Shown here one piece after another: positions 27,555-36,744 of a stretch of DNA of 64,000 nucleotides. Source of the stretch: Arthrobacter terrae (GTDB lineage Bacteria > Actinomycetota > Actinomycetes > Actinomycetales > Micrococcaceae). The stretch lies in contig NZ_JADNYM010000011.1 of assembly GCF_015708085.1 (NCBI RefSeq), forward strand, positions 89,965 to 153,964. The letters run 5' to 3'. The position numbers and the translations under genes were made by a program. The notes under the pieces were generated by a model. The model saw only the letters and a program-made list of their open reading frames with translations. It was not told where the DNA came from and did no database searches. Numbering within the stretch: position 1 is the first letter of the stretch; each line of letters begins with the position of its first letter.

Positions 27555-28757
27555 GTGCGCAACTATTCTGCAGAGATCGAACCGACCCCACTGATCGCCC
27601 CTTGGCTGGAGCCGAAAATTGCAGAACTGCTGGCTTTCCGGCGCGATCTGCACGCGCATCCGGAACTCTCGCGGCAGGAATTCCGTACCACGGACAAAGT
27701 AGTGCAGCGGCTCGAGGATGCCGGGCTAAAACCGTACCGGTTCAGGGGTAGTGGGCTCTTCGTCGATATTGGTGACGGCCCAATAGCCACCGCGCTTCGG
27801 GGCGACATCGACGCGCTGCCGGTCCTGGAAGAAACCGGACTGCCTTTCGCGTCCCGCAATCATGGCGTTACTCATGCCTGCGGCCACGATATCCACACCA
27901 CGGCGATGCTCGGAATCGCCCTGCTGCTGGCGGACATGCACCTGCAGCGCCCGCTTGGCGCCACCATTCGGATTATCTTCCAGCCTGCCGAGGAAATCAT
28001 GCCCGGGGGCTCGCTGGATTGCATCGCGGAGGGTGCGCTCGAAGGTGTGCCCCGGATCTTGGCGCTGCATTGCGACCCGCGGATCGAGGTGGGCCACATT
28101 GGAACGCGCATTGGCTCCATTACGAGTGCCTCGGACACCATTAAGATTGAGCTCTCCGGCCGGGGCGGCCATACCTCCCGTCCGCATCTGACCGAGGATC
28201 TGGTTTTTGCGCTGGCCGAAATCGCCGTCAATGTTCCCGCCGTTCTCTCCCGCCGCGTCGACGTGCGCAGCGGAGTCTCCGTGGTTTGGGGGCAGATCGG
28301 GGCGGGTTCTGCGCCGAACGCCATCCCCGGCAGCGGCTTCATGGCGGGCACCATGCGCTGCCTGGACCGCCAGGCGTGGCACTCGGCCGGGGAGCTGCTG
28401 GACGAAGTGGTGCAGCAGGTCGCCGCACCCTATGGCGTTGAGGTCCGGCTGGAGCACACCCGCGGGGTCCCGCCGGTGGTGAATTCGGAGCACGAGACGG
28501 CGTTGATCGAGGCAGCTGCCCGGGCGGAACTTGGTGAGAACGCCGTCGTCCTGGCGCCGCAGTCCATGGGCGGGGAAGATTTTGCGTGGTTCCTGCAGGA
28601 CACACCGGGGGCATTGATGCGGCTGGGGACACACGTGCCGGGCGGGGAGCAGTACGATCTGCACCGCGGTGACTACATTGTCGACGAGCGGGCGCTGGGG
28701 CTGGGGATCAGGGTGCTGGGAGCGGCGGCGCTGCGTGCCATCCGCGACCTCACGTAG
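27555..28757 (+). CDS. M20 family amidohydrolase
   Basis: This 400-residue metallohydrolase belongs to the M20D aminoacylase/hippurate hydrolase group. Metal-binding motifs are RGDIDALPVLEETG, THACGHDIHTTAMLGIALLL, FQPAEEIMPGG and GGEDFAWFL, with a dimerisation (lid) domain between. It would release an acyl group from an N-acyl amino acid; the substrate is unknown. TAGAGT (27543-27548) ends 6 bases before GTG 27555, as in a leaderless mRNA. Confidence 0.9.
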   Translation: MRNYSAEIEPTPLIAPWLEPKIAELLAFRRDLHAHPELSRQEFRTTDKVVQRLEDAGLKPYRFRGSGLFVDIGDGPIATALRGDIDALPVLEETGLPFASRNHGVTHACGHDIHTTAMLGIALLLADMHLQRPLGATIRIIFQPAEEIMPGGSLDCIAEGALEGVPRILALHCDPRIEVGHIGTRIGSITSASDTIKIELSGRGGHTSRPHLTEDLVFALAEIAVNVPAVLSRRVDVRSGVSVVWGQIGAGSAPNAIPGSGFMAGTMRCLDRQAWHSAGELLDEVVQQVAAPYGVEVRLEHTRGVPPVVNSEHETALIEAAARAELGENAVVLAPQSMGGEDFAWFLQDTPGALMRLGTHVPGGEQYDLHRGDYIVDERALGLGIRVLGAAALRAIRDLT

Positions 28758-28800
28758 CCGGTCGCAGTCCCGAATACATCCGCAAATCCTGTCAATTAGG

Positions 28801-28829
28801 TTGTGCACAATTGCATTGTGCACTATGTT
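28801..28829 (+). promoter_or_regulatory. ohrR promoter with OhrR-type operator
   Basis: GTGCACAAT (28803-28811) and ATTGTGCAC (28815-28823) form perfect 9-base arms around TGC. They fill the spacer between TTGTGC (28801-28806) and TATGTT (28824-28829), which are 17 bases apart. A dimeric MarR/OhrR repressor bound here would block RNA polymerase. AT-rich CAAT/ATTG half-sites fit the known OhrR pattern. Confidence 0.82.
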
Positions 28830-28835
28830 AGAGAG

Positions 28836-29357
28836 GTGACGCGGAATTCGAAGGCCCAAAATGCGGTGGCTGCAAATCCCAAGGCCGCTCAGGATGAGAC
28901 AGCCCAGGACGCACCGCGGGTCTCCGACCGGCAGATTCTCCAGCGGCAGGTTTGTTTCGCCCTGTACTCGGCTTCCCGTGCTGCCACCGCGGTCTACCGG
29001 CCGATGCTCCAGGAACTGGGGCTGACGTATCCGCAGTACCTTGTCCTGCTGCTGCTCTGGGAGCGGGACGGCGCGTCAGTGCGGGAACTGGGCGAGGAGC
29101 TGGCGCTGGATTCGGGTACCTTGTCCCCGCTGCTGAAGCGGCTGGAGGCTGCCGGATTGGTGCGTCGGCAGCGGAGCGTCGACGATGAGCGGCGGATGCA
29201 GGTTCACCTGACCGACGACGGCGATGCCTTGCGGGAGCGCGCAGCAGCGGTGCCGCAGCAGCTGGCAGAAGCAGCGGGGCTGGAATCCGGCGAGCTGGAT
29301 CAGCTCCGCGGCACGCTATCCCGGCTGACCGCCGCCTTGCATGTCGCAGCACTCTAA
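28836..29357 (+). CDS. ohrR: organic hydroperoxide-sensing MarR family regulator
   Basis: This 173-residue winged-helix repressor contains the OhrR hallmark LQRQVCFALYSASRA, where Cys40 is the peroxide-sensing residue. The DNA-binding region follows (SVRELGEELALDSGTLSPLLKRLEAAGLVRR) with the wing SVDDERRMQVHLTDDG. GTG 28836 is chosen because TATGTT ends 6 bases upstream; earlier in-frame starts would lie inside the operator. A 30-residue Ala/Asn/Gln-rich leader precedes the conserved core. It should repress itself and ohr until oxidised by organic hydroperoxides. Confidence 0.92.
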   Translation: MTRNSKAQNAVAANPKAAQDETAQDAPRVSDRQILQRQVCFALYSASRAATAVYRPMLQELGLTYPQYLVLLLLWERDGASVRELGEELALDSGTLSPLLKRLEAAGLVRRQRSVDDERRMQVHLTDDGDALRERAAAVPQQLAEAAGLESGELDQLRGTLSRLTAALHVAAL

Positions 29358-29379
29358 AGACCCCACGATGAGGATGGCT

Positions 29380-29865
29380 ATGAAAGTTCTTTACACTGCG
29401 CAGGCCCGCGCCACCGGCGACGGGCGCAATGGCCAGGCCCGAAGCTCCGACGCTCAGCTTGAGGTGACACTGGCGTCGCCGGTGGAACTGGGCGGGGATG
29501 GCAACGGAACCAATCCGGAGCAGTTGTTTGCTGCCGGCTATGCCGCTTGCTTCCACTCCGCGCTGCGGCTGGCAGCGCGGCGCCAGAAGGCGGATGTCTC
29601 CGGATCTACGGTGAATGCCAGTGTGGACTTCGGCACGATCGGCGGAGGCGCCTACGGCATCGGCGTGCGGCTGGAGATCGGTCTGCCGCAACTGGAGCGC
29701 GCCGCAGCGCAGGAGCTGGCGGAGGCAGCCCATCTAATCTGTCCCTACTCCAATGCCACCCGCGGCAATATCAGCGTTGAACTGAGCATCCTTGAATCCG
29801 AAGGAACGGACACAGACTCCAGTGTCGGCAGCAATGAAACCCAACCCACAATGGAGGCATCCTGA
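29380..29865 (+). CDS. ohr: organic hydroperoxide resistance protein (Ohr/OsmC family)
   Basis: This 161-residue thiol peroxidase reduces organic hydroperoxides. Both catalytic cysteines are present: Cys57 in AAGYAACFHSAL and Cys121 in HLICPYSNATRGN. The start at ATG 29380 has AGGA 5 bases upstream and gives the normal MKVLYTAQA beginning; an ATG at 29341 would overlap ohrR. A C-terminal tail of about 25 polar residues extends beyond the usual length near 140. It ends on the start of the next gene (TGATG). Confidence 0.94.
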   Translation: MKVLYTAQARATGDGRNGQARSSDAQLEVTLASPVELGGDGNGTNPEQLFAAGYAACFHSALRLAARRQKADVSGSTVNASVDFGTIGGGAYGIGVRLEIGLPQLERAAAQELAEAAHLICPYSNATRGNISVELSILESEGTDTDSSVGSNETQPTMEAS

Positions 29866-30926
29866 TGACCCATGACCAGCACAGCAACAACACTCCCGCC
29901 GTCGGGCAATCAGCACTTCCGCACAGCACCCGCGAGGTGCAGCTCGCGTCGCGTCCGCAGGGGGAACCGGTAGCGGAGAACTTCCGGCTGCATGAATCTG
30001 AGCTTCCGGCTTTGCTGGCGGGGCAGATCCTGGTCCGCAATACGGCCATGAGCGTCGATCCGTACATGCGCGGGCGAATGAATGACGTGAAATCCTATAG
30101 TCCGCCGTTCGCGCTGAATGTGGCGCTCGACGGCGGCGCAGTCGGCGAGGTGATTTCCTCGCGCAGCAGCGCCCACCAGGTGGGGGACGTTGTTCTGCAT
30201 TCGCTGGGCTGGCGGGACTACGCGGTCCTCGCCGATGCCGACGCACGCACCGTGGATCCGGCGCTGGCGCATCCCACGGCCTTCCTGGGGGCACTTGGCA
30301 TGACGGGCCTCACTGCCTATGCCGGGCTGACGGAAGTTGCCGCCTTCAAACCCGGCGATACCGTATTTGTCTCGGGAGCCGCCGGCGCAGTTGGATCGTT
30401 AGTGGGGCAGATCGCCAAAAACCTTGGAGCTGCACGAGTCATCGGCAGCGCCGGCTCCGCGGAAAAGGTGGCCCGGCTGCTGGAACTGGGCTTCGACGCG
30501 GCCTTCAATTACCATGACGGTCCGGTCAAGGACCAGCTCAAGGCAGCGCTCGGTGAAGCCTCCGGCATAGACGTCTATTTTGATAACGTGGGCGGCGATC
30601 ATCTGGAGGCGGCCATTTCGGTTCTAAACCGCTTCGGCCGGGTAGCCATGTGCGGCGCCATCTCGCAGTACAACAGCACAGCACCGGTCCCAGGGCCTGC
30701 GAATTTGGCCTTGGCCATTGGAAAACAGCTGACCTTGAAGGGTTTCATTGTCGGCAGCTACCAGCACCTCGCCGGCGAATTCGCGACAAAAATGGCAGGC
30801 TGGCTCTCGGATGGAACGATTCGTTTCGACGAGACTTTCGTTCACGGGCTGGAAAACGCACCGCAGGCTTTCATCGACCTGCTGCGCGGTGCCAATACGG
30901 GGAAAATGGTTGTCGTGCTGGACTAG
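29865..30926 (+). CDS. NADP-dependent zinc-free MDR oxidoreductase (CurA / leukotriene B4 dehydrogenase-like)
   Basis: This 353-residue medium-chain reductase lacks the zinc ligands of alcohol dehydrogenases. It has MSVDPYMRGRMND, LGMTGLTAYAGLTEVA, the nucleotide motif VFVSGAAGAVGSLVGQIAK and VYFDNVGGDHLEAAISVLNRFGRVAMCGAISQYN, the pattern of NADPH-dependent alkenal/one reductases and CurA. Its ATG shares one base with the ohr stop, so it is translated with ohr. A role in clearing reactive carbonyls from lipid peroxidation would fit, by inference. An in-frame TTA codon occurs in GSLVGQ. Confidence 0.9.
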   Translation: MTHDQHSNNTPAVGQSALPHSTREVQLASRPQGEPVAENFRLHESELPALLAGQILVRNTAMSVDPYMRGRMNDVKSYSPPFALNVALDGGAVGEVISSRSSAHQVGDVVLHSLGWRDYAVLADADARTVDPALAHPTAFLGALGMTGLTAYAGLTEVAAFKPGDTVFVSGAAGAVGSLVGQIAKNLGAARVIGSAGSAEKVARLLELGFDAAFNYHDGPVKDQLKAALGEASGIDVYFDNVGGDHLEAAISVLNRFGRVAMCGAISQYNSTAPVPGPANLALAIGKQLTLKGFIVGSYQHLAGEFATKMAGWLSDGTIRFDETFVHGLENAPQAFIDLLRGANTGKMVVVLD

Positions 30927-31090
30927 GGAGTGCCGCTGGCACAGCCAGATAACAAGTTTCCAACAATTTCGGGAAAATCCGTGCCCGCGATACAAAAACG
31001 GTCATTGTGGGGACCGTCACGGAATAGGGTATTGTCATCAGCGCATCCCTAGCGCAGCGCCGCGGGACTATCAATGAAAACAGAATTTCC

Positions 31091-31113
31091 GTCACAGTGT
31101 TACGCACCGTGAC
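31091..31113. promoter_or_regulatory. palindrome upstream of the nucleoside-uptake operon
   Basis: GTCACAGTG (31091-31099) and CACCGTGAC (31105-31113) pair at 8 of 9 positions around TTACG, 55 bases before the BMP lipoprotein start. A second short dyad, ACGGTC (30998-31003) and GACCGT (31012-31017), lies further upstream. Both look like regulator sites; the regulator is not in the window. Confidence 0.5.
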
Positions 31114-31167
31114 CAATGGACACTCATTGAAGCTGCTGCAGCCCGCTCATCCTACGTTGGAGGAAAT

Positions 31168-32328
31168 TTGAACGACTCAGTGCACGGCGCCACACCTCAA
31201 CCCACGCTCACTAATGCCCCTGCCGCCAAGCGTAATGTTTTCAAGCGCAGTGCCACGTTTGGAACGATCACGCTGGGGGCAACGGCCCTGCTGCTCTCCG
31301 GGTGCGGTGCCGCCCCGGCACCCTCCGGCAGTGCCGGGGGATCGGCCGGAGCCAGCGACTACCTGGGGTGCATCGTCTCGGACTCGGGTGGATTCGATGA
31401 CCAGTCCTTCAACCAGTCCTCCTATGAGGGATTGAAGAAGACTGAGAAAGATCTGGGCATTAAGATCAAGCAGGCGGAGTCCACCACCAAGGCGGACTTC
31501 GAGCCGAACCTGAACCAGATGGCCAACGCCGGCTGTAACCTGACCTTTACTGTCGGTTACCTGCTCGCAGACGCCACCAAGAAGGTCGCCACGTCGGACC
31601 CGTCAGCTCACTTCGCGATCATTGATGACAATTCAATTGACCTGCCGAATGTGAAGCCGGTTGTCTACGACACGGCCCAGGCCGCATTCCTCGCCGGATA
31701 CGTCGCAGCCGCACAGACGAAGACCGGCAAGGTCGGCACCTTCGGCGGCATCAACATCCCGACCGTGACGATCTTCATGGATGGCTTTGCCGACGGCGTC
31801 AAGTACTACAACGAAAAAAAGGGTAAGTCCGTAGCTTTGCTGGGCTGGGACAAGGACACCCAACAGGGTGTCTTCACTAACACCTTCGACGTTGTCCAGG
31901 AAGGCACCAAGGCCACCAACAATCTGCTCAATGACGGGGCAGATGTCATCATGCCCGTGGCCGGCCCGCTGGGCAAGGGCGCTGGAGATGCGATCCTGGC
32001 CGCGAACAAGACCGGCAAGGACGCGAAGCTGGTCTGGGTTGATTCCGACGGCTACCTCAGCGCCCCGGCCTTTAAGTCGGTGCTGCTGACTTCGGTGATG
32101 AAGCAGATGGGCGAGGCCGTGGAGACCATCGTCAAAGATGACAAGGAGGGGAAGTTCGATCCGACGCCATACATCGGCACCCTCGAGAACGACGGCGTCG
32201 GGCTGGCGCCGTTCCACGACCTGGACTCCAGCGTCAGCGCCGACACCAAGTCCGAAATCGATACGATCAAAAAAGACATCATCTCGGGCAAGCTGACGGT
32301 TGCCTCCGCAGCAAGCCCAAAGAAGTAA
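31168..32328 (+). CDS. BMP family ABC transporter substrate-binding lipoprotein (probable nucleoside receptor)
   Basis: This 386-residue protein has a long N-region, a hydrophobic stretch and the lipobox LLSGC (Cys46). The mature part has the BMP/PnrA-like pattern: DSGGFDDQSFNQSSYEGLKK, ITFTVGYLL-type strand, FAIIDDNS, AAFLAGYVAAAQTKTGKVGTFGG and ADVIMPVAGPLGKGAGDA. TTG 31168 is a strong start since GGAGGAAA lies just upstream. PnrA-type receptors bind purine and pyrimidine nucleosides, and the downstream salvage genes support that here. A hairpin follows the gene, as with livK. Confidence 0.92.
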   Translation: MNDSVHGATPQPTLTNAPAAKRNVFKRSATFGTITLGATALLLSGCGAAPAPSGSAGGSAGASDYLGCIVSDSGGFDDQSFNQSSYEGLKKTEKDLGIKIKQAESTTKADFEPNLNQMANAGCNLTFTVGYLLADATKKVATSDPSAHFAIIDDNSIDLPNVKPVVYDTAQAAFLAGYVAAAQTKTGKVGTFGGINIPTVTIFMDGFADGVKYYNEKKGKSVALLGWDKDTQQGVFTNTFDVVQEGTKATNNLLNDGADVIMPVAGPLGKGAGDAILAANKTGKDAKLVWVDSDGYLSAPAFKSVLLTSVMKQMGEAVETIVKDDKEGKFDPTPYIGTLENDGVGLAPFHDLDSSVSADTKSEIDTIKKDIISGKLTVASAASPKK

Positions 32329-32399
32329 CCCCGGCAGAACAAGCAGCTTCGGCACAACAAGCAGTACAGCAGCACCTGATGCAAGCAGTATGAGCCCCT

Positions 32400-32444
32400 G
32401 CGCCGCCGTCGACGCCACGTTTGGAGTGGCGCGAACGGCGGCGC
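32400..32444 (+). terminator. intercistronic hairpin between receptor and ATPase genes
   Basis: Two 19-base arms (32400-32418 and 32426-32444) match at 16 positions, including an unbroken outer 10-base stem GCGCCGCCGT/ACGGCGGCGC, around a 7-base loop. There is no T-run. It probably limits read-through or protects the receptor mRNA so that the receptor is made in excess. Confidence 0.6.
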
Positions 32445-32507
32445 TGCGGCGCGTCCTGCCTGTGCCCGCTGCCGGTATCCGGCATAAACTTTAGATTGGT
32501 TGAAACC

Positions 32508-34061
32508 TTGAAACTCGAGCTCAAGGGCATTACCAAGAGCTTCGGCTCGCTGGTGGCCAACGACCACATAGATCTTGTAGTCGAACCGGGCGAGATCCAC
32601 AGTCTGCTCGGCGAAAACGGCGCCGGCAAATCGACCTTGATGAACGTGCTCTATGGACTTTACGAGCCCACATCAGGGGAGATCCTCGTGGATGGTAAGC
32701 CGGTCAGGTTTGCCGGCCCCGGGGACGCGATGGCCGCCGGAATCGGGATGGTCCACCAGCACTTCATGCTGGTTCCCGTCTTCACCGTGGCCGAAAATGT
32801 TGCCTTGGGGCGGGAAAGCACAGGTTTTGCCGGCATCTTGGACCTGGAACAGACCAGGACGAAGATCCGGGAAATCTCGGCGGAATATGGCTTCAACGTT
32901 GACCCGGACGCTGTGGTCGAGGACCTGCCCGTAGGCGTGCAGCAGCGTGTAGAGATTATTAAAGCGCTGGTCCGCGATGCGCACGTCCTGATTCTCGATG
33001 AGCCCACGGCAGTGCTGACGCCGCAGGAAACCGACGAGCTAATGAACATTATGCGTCAGCTCAAAGCCGGCGGCACGTCGATCGTATTCATCTCGCATAA
33101 GCTCCGGGAGGTCAAGGCTATTTCGGACCGCATTACCGTGATCCGGCGCGGGAAGGTTGTTGGCAGCGCCGAACCCAGCGCCTCGACCACCGACCTGGCA
33201 TCGATGATGGTGGGGCGCTCGGTCAGCTTGAGCCTGGACAAGGCGCCGGCGCAGCCCGGAGCAGAAATCTTCCGGGTCCGCAACCTTACCGTCATGTCCG
33301 ACGTCGGCACCAGGCTGCTCGACGACGTTTCCTTTTCCGTGGCTACCGGGGAAATCCTGGCCGTCGCCGGCGTACAGGGAAACGGCCAAACGGAACTGAC
33401 CGAGGCCGTGCTGGGCCTGCATAAACATGTCCGCGGTTCGGTCACACTCGATGGCCACGAGCTCGTGGGTCGATCCGTCCGGCAGGTACTGGACGCCGGG
33501 GTCGGCTTCGTGCCGGAGGACCGCACGGCCGACGGGCTGGTAGGCAGTTTCAGTATTGCCGAGAACCTGGTGCTGGACCTCTACGGAAAAAAAGAATTCT
33601 CCCGGGGATCCATGATGAACCGGAGCGCCATCGCCGAACACGCCGCGCGCAAGGTGGAGGAATTTGATGTCCGCACGCCCTCTGCCCGCGCGGCGGCGGA
33701 TACGCTATCCGGCGGAAACCAGCAGAAAGTGGTGCTGGCGCGCGAATTGTCCCGGCCATTGAAGCTTTTCATCGCCTCCCAGCCCACCCGTGGAGTGGAT
33801 GTTGGATCCATCGAGTTCCTGCACAAACGAATTGTTGCCGAAAGGGACAAGGGCACCCCGGTCATCATTGTCTCCACCGAGCTTGACGAGGTGCTGGAGT
33901 TGGCGGACCGCATCGCAGTGCTTTACGCCGGCCGGCTGATGGGTATTGTGCCTGGGAAGTCCTCCCGCGACCTGCTCGGCCTGATGATGGCCGGTCTCAC
34001 CGCGGAGGAAGCCACCGTCCAGCTCAGCACCATCCCGACGTCAGAAGGAGAGCCGTCATGA
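32508..34061 (+). CDS. nucleoside-type ABC transporter ATP-binding protein (two ATPase domains)
   Basis: This 517-residue protein has two ABC domains. The first has [35 protein letters not shown] and [14 protein letters not shown]. The second has [32 protein letters not shown] and the altered Walker B IASQPTRGVDVGS, as is normal for the RbsA/NupA-like class. TTG 32508 gives the conserved opening MKLELKGITKSFG; TTG 32496 is also possible, with TAAACT five bases upstream. No clear ribosome site is seen. It overlaps the first permease gene by four bases. Confidence 0.92.
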   Translation: MKLELKGITKSFGSLVANDHIDLVVEPGEIHSLLGENGAGKSTLMNVLYGLYEPTSGEILVDGKPVRFAGPGDAMAAGIGMVHQHFMLVPVFTVAENVALGRESTGFAGILDLEQTRTKIREISAEYGFNVDPDAVVEDLPVGVQQRVEIIKALVRDAHVLILDEPTAVLTPQETDELMNIMRQLKAGGTSIVFISHKLREVKAISDRITVIRRGKVVGSAEPSASTTDLASMMVGRSVSLSLDKAPAQPGAEIFRVRNLTVMSDVGTRLLDDVSFSVATGEILAVAGVQGNGQTELTEAVLGLHKHVRGSVTLDGHELVGRSVRQVLDAGVGFVPEDRTADGLVGSFSIAENLVLDLYGKKEFSRGSMMNRSAIAEHAARKVEEFDVRTPSARAAADTLSGGNQQKVVLARELSRPLKLFIASQPTRGVDVGSIEFLHKRIVAERDKGTPVIIVSTELDEVLELADRIAVLYAGRLMGIVPGKSSRDLLGLMMAGLTAEEATVQLSTIPTSEGEPS

Positions 34062-35437
34062 CGGACGCGCAGACGGAACCGGCGCCGCACGGCAATGCGG
34101 CTCCAACCGAAGAAACAGCACCAGCAGGCAGCGCCGGGGAAGCCGATCTAACAGGTGCGGCCGCCCCGATCAAACTGCCGGAATCAGGCGCAGAAAAAGA
34201 CGGCGGCGGGAAAAACGGCAAAAACGGCGCCGAGACCGGCGACGGGCTCATCCGTGAGATTATGACCGGCAGCGGCCTTGTCTCGCTGCTGGCCGTCGTC
34301 GTCGCCCTGCTGATCGGTGCCATCCTCATTGCGGTCACCGATTCACGCGTTGCGGCGGCAGCCGGGTATTTTTTCGCCCAGCCCGGGGACACCTTCGCGG
34401 CCATGTGGGCTGCCGTCTCGGAGGCCTATGGAGCGCTGCTTCGAGGCGCCACTTATGACCCGAACGCACGGACCTGGCTCGGTCAGCTGGGAATCTTTGA
34501 AACGCTCACCTTCGCCACACCGCTGATCCTGGCCGGGCTCGCCGTGACGATCGCCTTCCGTGCCGGACTGTTCAATATCGGTGCGCAGGGGCAGATCATT
34601 CTGGGCGCCATTTTTGCCGGCGCCATTGGCTTCGGCATTGAACTTCCGCCGGGCATTCACCTGCTGGCAGTGATCGTCGGCGGAGCGGTCGGCGGTGCCA
34701 TCTGGGGCGGCATTGCCGGATTTCTCAAGGCCCGCACGGGAGCGCATGAGGTGATTGTGACCATCATGCTCAACTACATCGCCGTCAACCTGGTGCTGTA
34801 CCTGCTCAAGAATCAGCTCAAGGATCCCGGCAGCTCCAACCCCGTCAGTCCGCCGATGCACCAATCCGCACTGTTCCCGTTGCTGCTGGGACCGAACTTC
34901 CGGCTGCACGCCGGCTTCATCCTGTCGGTGCTGGCGGTGATCGCGGTGGCGTGGCTGTTGAATAGGTCCACGCTCGGCTTTGAGTTCAGGGCCATCGGGG
35001 CCAATCCCAACGCGGCCAGGACAGCCGGCATGGTTGTGACCCGCGGCTACATTCTGGTGATGCTGATCTCCGGCGCCCTCTCCGGGCTGGCCGGGGTGGC
35101 ACAAATCTCCGGGACAGAGAGGTCCCTGGACGCGGAGGTGGCCGGCAACATCGGCTTTGACGCCATTACCGTGGCGTTGCTGGGACGCTCAACGCCGTGG
35201 GGAACCTTCTTCGCGGCACTGCTCTTCGGCGCGTTTAAAGCCGGCGGGACGTCGATGGCGGTCAACGCTGACGTTTCCATCGACATCGTGCTGGTGGTCC
35301 AATCCCTCATTGTGCTCTTTATCGCCGCGCCGCCATTGGTTCGCGCCATCTTCAGGATCAAGTCCGGGCCAGGCAAAACCAAGCCGGCCAAAAACACATC
35401 GATCGTCACCAAGTCCACCGGGGGAGCTGCAGTTTGA
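34058..35437 (+). CDS. nucleoside-type ABC transporter permease 1
   Basis: This 459-residue permease has about 70 hydrophilic N-terminal residues rich in Ala, Glu, Gly and Lys before the first helix (LVSLLAVVVALLIGAILIAV). The core matches the NupB/YufP-type branched permease family: AFRAGLFNIGAQGQIILGAI, GAHEVIVTIMLNYIAVNLV and LNRSTLGFEFRAIGANPNAARTAGM. It overlaps the ATPase gene (ATGA) and the second permease gene (TTGA), so all three are coupled. Confidence 0.9.
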   Translation: MTDAQTEPAPHGNAAPTEETAPAGSAGEADLTGAAAPIKLPESGAEKDGGGKNGKNGAETGDGLIREIMTGSGLVSLLAVVVALLIGAILIAVTDSRVAAAAGYFFAQPGDTFAAMWAAVSEAYGALLRGATYDPNARTWLGQLGIFETLTFATPLILAGLAVTIAFRAGLFNIGAQGQIILGAIFAGAIGFGIELPPGIHLLAVIVGGAVGGAIWGGIAGFLKARTGAHEVIVTIMLNYIAVNLVLYLLKNQLKDPGSSNPVSPPMHQSALFPLLLGPNFRLHAGFILSVLAVIAVAWLLNRSTLGFEFRAIGANPNAARTAGMVVTRGYILVMLISGALSGLAGVAQISGTERSLDAEVAGNIGFDAITVALLGRSTPWGTFFAALLFGAFKAGGTSMAVNADVSIDIVLVVQSLIVLFIAAPPLVRAIFRIKSGPGKTKPAKNTSIVTKSTGGAAV

Positions 35438-36741
35438 GCACCGTGATCAGCACCAAATCCAGCGCCGACAACACCGCGCTGCGGGATCAGCTGGCCGTCC
35501 GCAGCTGGAAGGTCCCGATCGTCTTCGCTGCCCTGGCGGTATTCGCCGTCGTCGTTTTCGCCGTCTTTGGACCCGAAGGCCATGCGACCTTCCGGCTTTC
35601 CCAGGAACAGGATGCCTGGCAGCTGCCGGATCTGGTGCTGCCGGCGAAGGCCTCCGGCATCGTTGCGGCTCTGGCCTGCGTTGTGTTGGCTCTCATGTCC
35701 TACCTGCAGACCAAAGCAGTCGGCCGCACCGCCCGATGGGTGAGCTCGAGCTTCACGGTGGTGTTCGTTGCCGGCTTCCTGATCTGGATCATCGGCGGCA
35801 CCAAAACGCAGAACATCACACTGGTGGGGCTGTTCACGGGCGCTATGCTGATTGTCACCCCGCTGGTGTTCGGCTCCCTCTCCGGTGTGCTGTGTGAGCG
35901 CTCCGGCGTTGTTAACATCGCCATTGAGGGACAACTGCTGGCCGGCGCGTTTACCGCAGCGTTGGTCGGATCCATCACCGGTAATGCCTTTGCCGGACTC
36001 TTTGCCGCAGCCGTGGCCGGTCTCCTGGTTGGTTTTTTGCTGGCGGCCTTCAGTATCAAGTATTTGGTCAACCAGATCATCGTCGGGGTGGTGCTGAACG
36101 TTCTGGTGGCAGGCCTGACGGGCTTCCTCTTTGAAAAGATCATGAAAATCAAGGTGGCAGGGGCAACCATCTACAACCAGCCCCCGCACCTGCCGGACCT
36201 TCCGATTCCAGTGTTGAGCGAGATCCCGATCATTGGCCCGACGTTCTTCCGGCAGTCTGTGCTGGGCTACCTGATGCTGGTGCTCGTGGCCGGCATCTGG
36301 TTTGCCCTGTTCCGCACCCGGTGGGGACTGCGCATCCGTGCCGTGGGCGAACACCCGCAGGCGGCGGACACCATGGGGATTAACGTCAATCGGACCCGGT
36401 TTCTGAACGTCCTGGCCGGCGGCGCCGTTGCCGGTGTTGGCGGGGCGTACTTTACCTTGGTGGCCGTGAGCAGTTTCAGCAAGGATATGACCGGCGGCCT
36501 TGGCTTTATCGCCCTGGCGGCCTTGATCTTCGGCCGCTGGAACCCGATCGGCGCCTTCCTTGCCGCGCTGCTGTTCGGCGTGGCGGGGAATCTGAAGAGC
36601 ATCCTGCAGCTGGCGGTGACACCGGTGGATGGCCAGTTCCTGGCGATGCTGCCGTACGCGCTGACCATCCTGGCGGTGGCGGGACTGGTAGGCAAGTCAC
36701 GGGCACCAGCAGCCAGTGGCATTCCGTATGTGAAAGGTTAA
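35434..36741 (+). CDS. nucleoside-type ABC transporter permease 2
   Basis: This 435-residue permease starts at TTG 35434 with GGGGGAG upstream, overlapping the previous stop by four bases. The conserved region is VLCERSGVVNIAIEGQLLAGAFTAALV, then NQIIVGVVLNVLVAGLTGFL and WGLRIRAVGEHPQAADTMGINV, as in NupC/YufQ-type permeases. It is longer than many homologues because of two added N-terminal helices and a loop. It pairs with permease 1 to form the channel. Confidence 0.9.
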   Translation: MSTVISTKSSADNTALRDQLAVRSWKVPIVFAALAVFAVVVFAVFGPEGHATFRLSQEQDAWQLPDLVLPAKASGIVAALACVVLALMSYLQTKAVGRTARWVSSSFTVVFVAGFLIWIIGGTKTQNITLVGLFTGAMLIVTPLVFGSLSGVLCERSGVVNIAIEGQLLAGAFTAALVGSITGNAFAGLFAAAVAGLLVGFLLAAFSIKYLVNQIIVGVVLNVLVAGLTGFLFEKIMKIKVAGATIYNQPPHLPDLPIPVLSEIPIIGPTFFRQSVLGYLMLVLVAGIWFALFRTRWGLRIRAVGEHPQAADTMGINVNRTRFLNVLAGGAVAGVGGAYFTLVAVSSFSKDMTGGLGFIALAALIFGRWNPIGAFLAALLFGVAGNLKSILQLAVTPVDGQFLAMLPYALTILAVAGLVGKSRAPAASGIPYVKG

Positions 36742-36744
36742 GGC

